Part shown: one piece after another, positions 1-9,987 of the stretch
Numbering within the stretch: the stretch's first letter is position 1
Layout of the letters: each line of letters begins with the position of its first letter
Source: Plazaster borealis
Lineage: Eukaryota > Echinodermata > Asteroidea > Forcipulatida > Labidiasteridae
Length of the DNA: 64,000 bases
Assembly (NCBI GenBank): GCA_021014325.1
Contig: CM037464.1
Span: 821,001 to 885,000, forward strand
Direction of reading: 5' to 3'
The notes under the pieces: model-generated
What the model was told of the DNA's origin: nothing
The model's input: only the letters and a program-made list of their open reading frames with translations
Database searches by the model: none
Program-made: the position numbers and the translations under genes

Positions 1-238
1 TTGACCACTCATTAAGTCCGATGGGCAGTCGTTCCATTCGCCATCGTGACGAAGACCGAGGCTGGAAACTAAAAACAATACTTTCATTTGTCCTCCTGCT
101 AAAAGAGAAAATTCATGTAGGCGTTTGCGTTTTGAGTTTTCTAAAAATCCATAATTTATACCTACGTTTTGTTAAACGACACTAAGCGCACTTACACGCC
201 GCTATTCTGTCAGCTGATTTTAGAGTAAAAAAAACCTA
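1..238. other. Unique sequence left of the telomere-like/pentamer block
   Basis: AT-rich unique sequence with no coding signal or recognisable repeat. It lies outside the CCCTAA-type block, so that block is internal to this assembly and is not a clean chromosome end. Confidence 0.4.
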
Positions 239-295
239 AGCCCAACCCTAAGCCTAACCCTAACCCTAACCCTAACCCTAACCCTAAGCCTAACC
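239..295. repeat. Interstitial telomere-like repeats (CCCTAA/TTAGGG), left block
   Basis: About nine tandem hexamers of CCCTAA with a few AGCCTAA variants. TTAGGG is the usual telomere repeat of animals. The block abuts the TGGCC pentamer array directly. Confidence 0.85.
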
Positions 296-1630
296 TGGCC
301 TGGCCTGGCCTGGCCTGGCCTGGCCTGGCCTGGCCTGGCCTGGCCTGGCCTGGCCTGGCCTGGCCTGGCCTGGCCTGGCCTGGCCTGGCCTGGCCTGGCC
401 TGGCCTGGCCTGGCCTGGCCTGGCCTGGCCTGGCCTGGCTGGCCTGGCCTGGCCTGGCCTGGCCTGGCCTGGCCTGGCCTGGCCTGGCCTGGCCTGGCCT
501 GGCCTGGCCTGGCTGCCTGGCCTGGCCTGGCCTGGCCTGGCCTGGCCTGGCCTGGCCTGGCCTGGCCTGGCCTGGCCTGGCCTGGCCTGGCCTGGCCTGG
601 CCTGGCCTGGCCTGGCCTGGCCTGGCCTGGCCTGGCCTGGCCTGGCCTGGCCCTGGCCTGGCCTGGCCTGGCCTGGCCTGGCCTGGCCTGGCCTGGCCTG
701 GCCTGGCCTGGCCTGGCCTGGCCTGGCCTGGCCTGGCCTGGCCTGGCCTGGCCTGGCCTGGCCTGGCCTGGCCTGGCCTGGCCTGGCCCTGGCCTGGCCT
801 GGCCTGGCCTGGCCTGGCCTGGCCTGGCCTGGCCTGGCCTGGCCTGGCCTGGCCTGGCCTGGCCTGGCCTGGCCTGGCCTGGCCTGGCCTGGCCTGGCCT
901 GGCCTGGCCTGGCCTGGCCTGGCCTGGCCTGGCCTGGCCTGGCCTGGCCTGGCCTGGCCTGGCCTGGCCTGGCCTGGCCTGGCCTGGCCTGGCCTGGCCT
1001 GGCCTGGCCTGGCCTGGCCTGGCCTGGCCTGGCCTGGCCTGGCCTGGCCTGGCCTGGCCTGGCCTGGCCTGGCCTGGCCTGGCCTGGCCTGGCCTGGCCT
1101 GGCCTGGCCTGGCCTGGCCTGGCCTGGCCTGGCCTGGCCTGGCCTGGCCTGGCCTGGCCTGGCCTGGCCTGGCCTGGCCTGGCCTGGCCTGGCCTGGCCT
1201 GGCCTGGCCTGGCTGGCCTGGCCTGGCCTGGCCTGGCCTGGCCTGGCCTGGCCTGGCCTGGCCTGGCCTGGCCTGGCCTGGCCTGGCCTGGCCTGGCCTG
1301 GCCTGGCCTGGCCTGGCCTGGCCTGGCCTGGCCTGGCCTGGCCTGGCCTGGCCTGGCCTGGCCTGGCCTGGCCTGGCCTGGCCTGGCCTGGCCTGGCCTG
1401 GCCTGGCCTGGCCTGGCACAGCCTGGCCTGGCCTGGCCTGGCCTGGCCTGGCCTGGCCTAACTGGCACAGCCTGGCCTGGCCTGGCCTGGCCTGGCCTGG
1501 CCTGGCCTGGCCTGGCCTGGCCTGGCCTGGCAGCCTGGCCTGGCCTGGCCTGGCCTGGCCTGGCCTGGCCTGGCCTAACCCTGGCCTGGCCTGGCCTAAC
1601 CTGGCCTGGCCTAACCTGGCCTGGCCTGGC
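296..1630. repeat. TGGCC pentanucleotide satellite
   Basis: About 1.33 kb of near-perfect tandem CCTGG/TGGCC pentamers, with single-base slips and rare ACTGGCACAG or CCTAACC interruptions that increase toward the right end. Because 5 is coprime to 3, every frame reads a GQARP-type pentapeptide. Long open frames here, including 290-1663 on the minus strand, are artefacts of the repeat. The mixed pentamers and CCTAACC units at 1570-1625 suggest that the pentamer arose inside, or recombined with, telomere-like sequence. Confidence 0.95.
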
Positions 1631-1785
1631 CCTTAACCCAACTCTAAACCCAGCCGTGACCATACCCTAAACCCTAACCCTAATCCCTAACCCTGAACCT
1701 AAACCCTAACCCTAAACCCTAAACCTTACCCTATTACTAACCCCTATCCCTAAATCCAAACCTAACCCAAAACCCTAACCCCAAC
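1631..1785. repeat. Degenerate telomere-like repeats, right block
   Basis: Degenerate CCCTAAA/CCCTAACCC units in the same orientation as the left block, fading into unique sequence near 1790. Together the two blocks bracket the pentamer satellite. Confidence 0.8.
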
Positions 1786-1789
1786 CGAT

Positions 1790-3362
1790 GCCATTTTCTA
1801 CCGTATGTACCCCCCCAGTTACGCTACTGCATCACACAAAATGGGTTATAATATCAACCAGCAGAGTATTGTTCGAACCGTCGCAACTCTAGTACTAATT
1901 TATTGTAAGAACCACCACTTCTCAAAAATGAGACTTTGTTTGCATTGTTTGTTCCCCATAAACTCAATTTACTCAGTTCTTATTTTTGACAGCTACGGTA
2001 TATCTGTATTAATTGAAATGTTCTTGTCGTGTAAGCACACAATGTTTCCTCGTGTCTATGGTGAATCTCTTGCCAGTTATTATATACGGTTCGTTATTAA
2101 TGTCAACCAAACCACTCTTGGTTCACTGCACATAGCTCGAATTGACATGTTTGTTGTCTGGAATAACGAACACAAAAATAGAGCTTGGAATGTTTTTGCT
2201 TTTGTCCGAGATTCAATGTGTGAATACAAACGTTTTGTGTAGAGAAAAAAATATTCGTGCGATTTTGCACGTAGACTTATTGTGAACCTGGTGAAGCTAA
2301 ACTGCCGCATGTGAACAACATTTACACCGCCAAACTCTGCTTAACTGTATTTGCACAACCAGAACTTTGGTGATAGATCAACTGAAACTTGGATTTTACC
2401 CGCACAAAAACTTAAAACTATTTTGGTGATGGCTAATTATCGAAAACAAGTCAATGCAAAATGTAGGTGCTGTAAACAGCCATTACATCCTCTGACGCTA
2501 ACATCACGATAGTTGTTGACAGAAACTATAGAAAGTTGTTTACATTTATAATTATAAAATGCCTCATTTATAATTGATAAATGCTTAATGGTGTTCTATT
2601 TACCGTGATTAATTGTCAGGCAATTATAGGGAATGAAAAGATGACAGAAATCTGAACAGCCATCGGTCTGACCATGGTCTGACATGAATAGACCGTGGTA
2701 GAAAGCGGCTGTGGCACTTAAAAATATTATATTAGAGGAGGAAATGAAATGAAATATTATTCCTAAATTCTCCATGCAATCCGTGTTGCATTTCTACACG
2801 TAGGAAACTTTTATTGTCTACCATACAAGTCTGAACCGTTCTTTCACTTTGACAAAAGTAACTAATTCCCATACGCCCTCTATCGGATTGTATGGAGAGA
2901 AAAATAGAAAAGAAAGTATTTGATCACCGTAGGACATGCGTCATGCTTAACTCGGACAAACACCCAATATTGTGTACTTTTTACCCTGAGGCACACGATG
3001 TGTACCCAGTCGATCCCATTGAAAGTGAGTCCCCTTTGTGACGTCATGATCTGCATATACCTCCATGCAGTTTCATTGAAGGGCAACAGAGCGTAACATT
3101 CTTCACCGTGTAAACCTCTCGTGACTAAATATAACTATTTTTTTTTGTATGGGAAGTAAAGTTATGAATAATGTTCATGGCAGACATGACTATATTTCTC
3201 CGTCGAATATGAGTTTAAACTTGGTACTGTCCCCGTTTGAAGTCTTTAGCACTAGGCTTGTCGCTAGAGAACGAATACGATAATCTGTCGCGAAGAATTT
3301 CCACTGCCTGTCGTCGGAGTTGTGTGTGGGGGACAGGAACAGGGGTTGGGAGAACATTCAAC
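1790..3362. other. Intergenic, no supported gene
   Basis: AT-rich sequence. A 145-codon open frame at 1805-2242 (+) has no recognisable domain, no splice context and an overlapping antisense frame, so I treat it as chance. The right part must contain the promoter and 5' UTR of the receptor gene that starts at 3363. I saw no convincing TATA element. Confidence 0.4.
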
Positions 3363-6300
3363 ATGTCCGGTGTGCGGAAGCAACGAGCGAGGTCGGATTT
3401 GGCGTTGGTTAACGGTGTGTTTTGTATCCTGATCATCATAGGTAAGATTAATCCATTTATCTTCAGTGCGTCTTAAGAAGTTGGGTGGGGGAATTTGGGA
3501 TGGGGTGAGGTTGGGTTTGGGGAGGAGGGAAGATTATTGCGTAACTGTGTATCCCATCGCCACGCGTTCACCTCAGTCTTATGACACATACTTACATATT
3601 GGTCACTATCCATTCTTATCTGGGTATTATTTAGAAAAACAAATTGAATTTCTGAATTTCATCAGAAATTGCAACTATTTGTACCCGAAGGTCAATTCAC
3701 ACAGCCAGTACAATAATTATATAATTTAAAAGTTGCAAACAAAGTAGTTAATGGCCTGACGTTTCGACCCTAGCAGAGTCTTGTTATTCTTCGAGAAAGA
3801 CTCTGCTATGGTTGAAACGTCAGGCCATTAACTATTTTTTGCATTGATACCATAGGTCCTTTTGGTTGGTAAGAAGTTTGCAACAGCTAATTCTATTTTC
3901 TCATAATTTAAAAGTAAAACAAAATTGTTTTTTCAATACACAATAAACAGAGAATGAGAATTTATAAATAAGGTCCAGTTTGGGTCGCAAGCTAAGGCCA
4001 CCTCCCCAACTAATTTTAAATATAATTTAATCTGCCTTTCACTTACTATGTTCGCAATATATAAGTATATATAAGTATATATATATAATGATTTTGGGTT
4101 GAACAAAGAAAAATTGACTAGAGTGGGATTTGAACCAACGACCTCCGGTTTAATATATATATATATATTTTAATATTGCGAACATAGTAAGTGTAAGGCA
4201 GATTAAATTTTAAAACATGGCATACCCGACTCTTGAAAGGTAGTTGAAAGTCTATAATGGGGAGTCACAAGCTTACAAACATTACAATTATATTTAATTT
4301 CCATCCCCTTTTTGGCCTCCTTTGTCTCAAAATCTCTTTAAAACAAATACAAATACAAAGCTTTCCGTCATGTGTCAACAAATGATTATGTTTAGATGAC
4401 ACTCGTTGGTATTCGAATCTGGATACTTTGATAGAAAGTAACTTGTTGCGATGCAACTTTACTTCCACTCCTTTGTAAGCTTGTCCTCGTCTTTGACCAG
4501 ATTAGTTTTCAATAAACACCTCGAGGTCAGGACTTATTCATTTTCGGGAATATTAAGTAACTGCCCTTGGTAAGAGTAGCTTACCTTCCTATAAGCAGTT
4601 CCTTCGACAGTTGTTGGTTATTTTTGCTTACTGCTACTTTTTGTGTACTCCATATTAACATAACCACAGCATATAAGCAAGGAAATAAAATGTCTATCTA
4701 AATTGAATTGAATTGATTGATATGTCATGGTCGAGTAGTCTCACTCAGTCGGACTCGTTGTCTGGTGGCTGAGTCAGCGGGGTTGGGCTGAAACACGGTA
4801 TGTACACCAGACTGTGTCCTTAGGCAAGACATTTAACCATAATTGCTACTCACCACCCGGGAGTAAATGAGTACATAGGAGAAGGAGTTGCAATGGTGTC
4901 AGGAACCCTCCTATACTTTCAATAGCATTTGAGTTGACCAATCAAATGTTCGGACTGTTATCTTTCTGAATACATGTACGTGACAGAGACTATGTGGATT
5001 GTATTTAGCGGTCAAACAGTAGGAGGGTTAAGGCCAAAGAAACATGGTTCGGGCAGTACTACGCAAGGCGATATTTGGTTTAATAACGCTTAATAAAATG
5101 TCTTAACATTAATATCATTTTTGCTAAAGCAAAACGGCTGATATAACTATTATATGTCTATTTATGTATCTACATATTTTTTTGTATAATAGGATCAGTA
5201 GAGGCACGGTGTAATGTTTCAGAATGCATGGCTCCTGAGGACTCATTTATAGATACACACTCCGCAGAACCAGGGACGTGCTTCGATAATACAACGGTCA
5301 TCAACATCACATGTACTACTGGTTTCCAACAAAATGGCGCAGGTTACCAAGCAACGTGTAACGGTACAACTGGTGAATGGGACAACGATGGATCATGTGC
5401 TATAGGTTAGTCATGGCAACTTATATAATTATTTAATGAATATTTTTGGGGGAGAGAGGGGGCTGGTGATACGTTTTACTATGTATCCTATACAATTTGT
5501 AATAATAGTTTTGAAAGATACGTTTTCGCAGATTGAAATTGATTTAAATTTGTTGTTTGTTTGTTTGTTTATTGTTATTATATTATTTATTCCAGATGTG
5601 CTTTCGATTATCATCGCCGTCATTGTTATGTTACTCATCGTCTCTATCTTCAGTCTTTTCGTTATTTGCTTGTGCAAAAGGTGGGTACCACTGAAGCATA
5701 TTAACACGATTTGTGCTGACCAGAAATAACAGGTTACCAGTCAAAATACTATAGCAGATGTACCGTTTGCAACTGGTTTCCTGCTTATTTTTGCTGAAGC
5801 AAGAACAAAAAGGAAATGGGCACAGGACAAAAAGAGATCATAGCATCCGCCGCAACGTATTGAGGAGGGCGCCCTCTCATATAATTTCATGCCACTAATT
5901 TAAATTTGTGTGTTTTCGTTGCGTCATCATTTGTTTTACTTCTGAGATGGCGGCAGGGTGACGATGCTCTGTTATTCATTAAAGATGATATAGGCCTATG
6001 TATCGGAATATGCATCTAACCAAACGTTGTCCACTGATGACTTTCTATTTTATAAAATAATTCGCTTTTTATGTTTGCCTTTCAGGAGCAAAATCAAACT
6101 AACGAAGTACATTTACGACACATCCCTCGATACATCTGAGGTTATAGACGGGCACCTTGAAGATGGAGGCGTGGTCAACATCAGCATGAATGACATACAA
6201 TCGAGTCCACGAGTCATTGCTATAGAAGACACGGAAGAGATGGATGATGATGAGGCGGGGAACACGACCCCATCAGATACCACGGTGCCGGTAGACGTGC

Positions 6301-7103
6301 ATGATGCAAGCGAGTTTGAACGTACAGACATGCTGGAGGGGTATGGAGTGATCGGGGAAAACCCATTGACTCCAACGGATCCCCAGGCGGGCAGCAGCAC
6401 TGAGCACCTCATTGACATGACGCGAGATGAACCGGACGGACAGGCATCCCTTGAGCCGCACGGAACCATCGATCGCGGGTTGACTCGTAACCGTGACTCG
6501 GAGACGACTGTCGGCGGCAGCGTCAAAGTAAAACCAGTAACCGCCCCTCCCTCTTCCGCGTTCTCGGAAAAATCGGCCTCAGTCCGGAACTACGGACCAA
6601 AAGACTCCGCTGTAGATGTCAATGCATTGTACGCCAAAATCAACCGCGTGAAGCGAGCGTCCAGCCGTTGGCCACCAGGGCAAAACGACACTAAGCCGGC
6701 GGTGGAGAAGGTGGAATATCCAACCGAACCCGCCACTGGGGAGAGAATCAAAGATGATAATATGTATGCTGAGGTAAATCATGCAACTCGAGACAGTGTC
6801 CGCTCTTCAAACGAAGACCCCTCCACCTCAAAGAAAATCCCCCCTAAAGTTGCCAAGAAGCCGAGGTCACATAAGGTTAAACATTACACCCCTCCATCAG
6901 GTGATCGCAGCTCCCTCTACGCCAGGGTAGACAGATCACGACATTCCTCTAAGAGCAGCATCCTCGACAGTAATTTTGAACCGCCCGCCCCTCCCCCAAT
7001 CGATGGGGTTGACGGTCTGTACGCTCAAATCGACCGAGATCGAAACTCTAAAGAGGATCTTACTGAGGTTGGCGTTGCCGATGATGATGTAAGGGATGAG
7101 TAA
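3363..7103 (+). CDS. Single-Sushi-domain type I membrane receptor with four tyrosine motifs
   Basis: Four exons join in frame to 464 aa: 3363-3441, 5193-5405, 5596-5680, 6086-7103. Residues 1-31 form a classic signal peptide: a basic start (MSGVRKQRAR), a hydrophobic core, and a predicted cut after VEA. Residues 33-95 form one Sushi/CCP domain with Cys 33, 38, 56, 67, 82 and 95, the G-E-W before the last Cys, and four N-glycosylation sequons. Residues 99-121 are the membrane helix, followed by Cys/Lys/Arg. The roughly 340-aa tail is acidic, Ser/Thr- and Pro-rich, and carries [LM]-Y-A-x-[IV]-[ND]-[RH] at Tyr 308, 353, 404 and 438. Each could act as a phospho-dependent SH2 docking site or a YxxΦ sorting signal. 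No named family is recognised. The six-Cys CCP resembles selectin-type CCPs. The signalling role is inference. Confidence 0.85.
3746..3836. repeat. Short hairpin repeat (MITE-like)
   Basis: Two arms of about 37 bp (GGCCTGACGTTTC... and ...GAAACGTCAGGCC) surround a loop of about 13 bases, in intron 1 of the Sushi receptor gene. Diverged relatives occur at 21040-21080, 57485-57515 and 61398-61484. Confidence 0.7.
4025..4208. repeat. Inverted-repeat element carrying a tRNA-like fragment
   Basis: Arms of about 36 bp (4025-4060 and 4172-4208, ATTTAATCTGCC ... GGCAGATTAAAT) enclose AT microsatellites. Between them, near 4118-4150, is a minus-strand B-box-like GGTTCAAATCCC. This looks like a non-autonomous DNA transposon that has picked up a tRNA or SINE piece. 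Confidence 0.6.
4729..4915 (+). repeat. tRNA-derived SINE, family A
   Basis: The element has a tRNA-like head (ATGGTCGAGTAGTC...), then the family tail with CTTAGGCAAGACATTTAACCAT and a GGGAGTAAATG segment. The same tail follows the intact GGGTTCGAATCCC B box at 9345. It sits in intron 1 of the Sushi receptor gene. Confidence 0.65.
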
Positions 7104-7387
7104 CATGCACATCCATAGCGATGATCGGTTTGTCGATCAAGTCTTTTCTAATTTCAACCTGTTTAGACTGAATACAATCGCGGTACATCTGCACCCCGTT
7201 GACTTTCATGATTCAACGAACTCAATGTCTGAACACCTGCACATGGAAAACATTTTCCGCCAGTTTCAAACTAAACGAACGGTTTTCTTACCTAACCCCT
7301 TTCTTACCTAAACTTCGCACTTCCAACAATTCTATTGGAAACAAAACCGTGCCGAGGTTGGAAAACAAACCTGCAATAAAGGTCAAA

Positions 7388-7500
7388 TTTCATGGCACTG
7401 CTTACCGTGGAATTTTGCGCTTACGGAGTCCTCCCTGTTAAACAAATCATTCTATGGGCCGTAAGCGCAGAATTCTGCAGTAAGCAGAGCCATGAAATTG
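7388..7500. repeat. Hairpin MITE, GCTTAC/GTAAGC family
   Basis: Arms at about 7388-7426 and 7458-7500 are inverted copies (TTTCATGGCACTGCTTACC ... GTAAGCAGAGCCATGAAA). A second copy lies at 40809-40920 in the last intron but one of the ENPP-like gene. Confidence 0.75.
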
Positions 7501-9344
7501 GGCACAGATCCGCCGAAAGACCACATTATTTTCACAGTGGTGAACTCGTGGGAATTCGCAGAGATTTTTTTGTTTGTTTTTTTTTTTTGGGGGGGGTGGG
7601 GCATGTTTTCCCCTTTTTGAAGGCACTACTTGATCTGGATGTTTTTTTGGGGGCCACTGCAAAATTGCGGGTGCACATACCACTGGTCTCTGTATGTTAA
7701 AGAGGGCCTTGTAAACCATTATAAGGTGCTATATTGGTGTAATGATACAAACATCTCAAAAATCTGTATTAATTTGTTCTCATTGTTCCATTGCCCTGAA
7801 TAACTTTATTGGTATACCTTATTACCCCTGTAGTATCATTGACTGATAAAAGAGGGACTTCAGCACCAGTTTTACTTATCTAAAAGTGACAGTGCCGGTA
7901 CTACTTTTGTGCGTTTTCCATTATTTCATCATCGTTTTATCTCTAAGATGGCAGTGTGATGACGTGTCAATTCAAAGATTATTTTTTAATTGAAGGATTC
8001 TTAATTAATTAACGTATGTAAACATATAAACAAATTTGTTTTGTTTCTTTTGCCGTCATGTGTTTCAAAAATTGCACATCCAATTTGTTTTTCCTTTATT
8101 TAAAATATCCCAAACCGAGGCTTAAAGGGAAAAATACATCGGTCGCCATTTTGGTTATAAGTTCATACTCATGGGCCTTGGATATGACTGCAACACCAAA
8201 CAGTCGCATACAACGTTGGCGCCGCAGGCAATAGCCGTAGCCCAAAGTCGCTTGAGTCGGATGCGGCCAAACATACAATTCTAAAAAGTGTGATGGATAG
8301 AGAAATACATTATTCAATAACTATAGATTACACGTGACTATGTAACTTATTCTACTTTTTATAGCAGTGGAATTGGGTTTCCTTGTTGTTATATAGGTTG
8401 AAGTATAATATTCGCATTTATTATTGAAGTATCCATATAATTAAAATTATATATGTGTTTACTTTGGGCCGCAATGAAAGGAAATCATTCTTGTAGTGGG
8501 TTTACCATTCGTAAAGCCGTCAATTGCTTAGCAGAAACTGGTGACTAGCCAATGTGCCATATATGTACATAGTTCACATTCTTATACCAGCTAATTTCGC
8601 GCTTAGTAACCTTAATAAACAATATTTTATTTTAATGAATTTGAAAAATTAACCAAAATGACTTTCTTGACTTAATATTTCTGAAGCTCCTGATGCATTT
8701 GTGGTGTTTGGAAACGGCTGATTGATTATAATAAAGCTGTTAATTTTTTATATATTTTGTAATGACATAAATCCAAGCTTTTAATCATAGGTGCTAACAT
8801 ACTTATGTAAATATTCTAAATAGTAAAGCATAAAATTAATGACGAATATATAACATTTTATTTGTAATTAGTTGTTTTTATTTTTCAAATTGCTTGTATA
8901 CAATCAATTATTACATAATGAAAATGGATACACAGAGTGTTGATGCATTTAATAAAAGATACACTTATTCCTGTGGCATGCTTTTTAACAAAACATTATT
9001 TTGACATTAATTCAATGTTGTGATTGTACTACGAGTAACATTAAGTGTCTCACATCACTTCAACATTGTAGTTGACCAAAAGAAGCCCTAAATCAAGTTC
9101 TGGGCCAAATTTAGAAGCTATAAACCTTTATCATGGTGCAGCCATCTTGATCCCCCCATTCAAATCAATGTAACCAAACCAAGCCTGGGAGGGCAAATAG
9201 TCTGGTTTCTTTTTGTACATTGAATATAAGCATCCATTACTGTTACTGAATACAAGGAGCATGGCCAAGATGGTGGCAGCATGGTAAAGGACTAGTATAG
9301 CTTGTACAATTTGTTCAAGTATGATGCATGTCTTGATCAAGTCG

Positions 9345-9600
9345 TCTAGGACTCAATGGCCGAGTCATCGGGGTGTGGGTTCGAATCCCAGTAAAGACAC
9401 TTGTGTACTTGAGCAAGACATTTAACTAATTGTTTCTCTTCACCCATAAATGGGTACCTGTGAGGGCAGAGATGGTTCTTGTGATTGATTTAGCTTGGTG
9501 CGCTACATATTTGGCAGCACAAGCTGTATACGTGTACTCCCAATGGAGGTCAGATGGTTTTAAGGAATGCAACAAATGGCACAATGACTGTGTGGTTATA
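9345..9600 (+). repeat. tRNA-derived SINE, family A
   Basis: A clear internal promoter B box (GGGTTCGAATCCC) follows a tRNA-like ATGGCCGAGTCATCGGGG. The family tail is GACACTTGTGT...GAGCAAGACATTTAAC, and the element runs into its body with a GGGTACCTGTGAGGGCAGAGATGG segment. Confidence 0.75.
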
Positions 9601-9740
9601 GGTGCCATGAACGTCATAATCATTGCCATATAAATCCATTATTGTAAACCCCACTATCAGCATTGACAAAATATTTGAGACAATTAAAAGTGAGTCTTTA
9701 CTAAACTGAATAAATTTGAAGGAAGTCCAATCACATTGAT

Positions 9741-9746
9741 TTTATT
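9741..9746 (-). terminator. Candidate poly(A) signal of EEF1E1
   Basis: TTTATT on the plus strand reads AATAAA on the minus strand, about 240 bases past the EEF1E1 stop codon. It is the nearest canonical signal that I found. Confidence 0.4.
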
Positions 9747-9987
9747 GAAGAAAATTTTAAAACAGCACTTGTACATGTGCTTTAATTGAAGTACAAAAGT
9801 CATTGCGATATTAATCTTCAATATAAACTTCAACCATTCAGAGTTGAGATAAAAACTTTGAGCTTCTTGCATCTCAAAAAACCCACTTAGAAACCTCAAA
9901 TTCTTTCAGAAAGAAACATGGTCTTCAAAAGTTACCACAAATACGCAAAAAACAAGTGTGAGTTTGTTTCTCTTGCAATTAGAACCA

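Larger units (their letters stand above)
7104..9740. other. 3' flank of receptor gene and intergenic sequence
   Basis: The first few hundred bases are likely 3' UTR. A candidate AATAAA lies at 7375-7380, with others near 8613 and 8951. The rest is AT-rich with a hairpin repeat (7388-7500) and a SINE (9345-9600). I see no further gene. Confidence 0.45.

Noticed and set aside
220..1663. Long open frames of GQARP-type pentapeptide on the minus strand
   Set aside because: A 5-bp tandem repeat without stops is open in every frame of a strand. There is no start, splice or codon-bias support.
1805..2242. 145-codon plus-strand frame as a gene
   Set aside because: No recognisable domain, AT-rich chance composition, an overlapping antisense frame, and no splice or poly(A) context.
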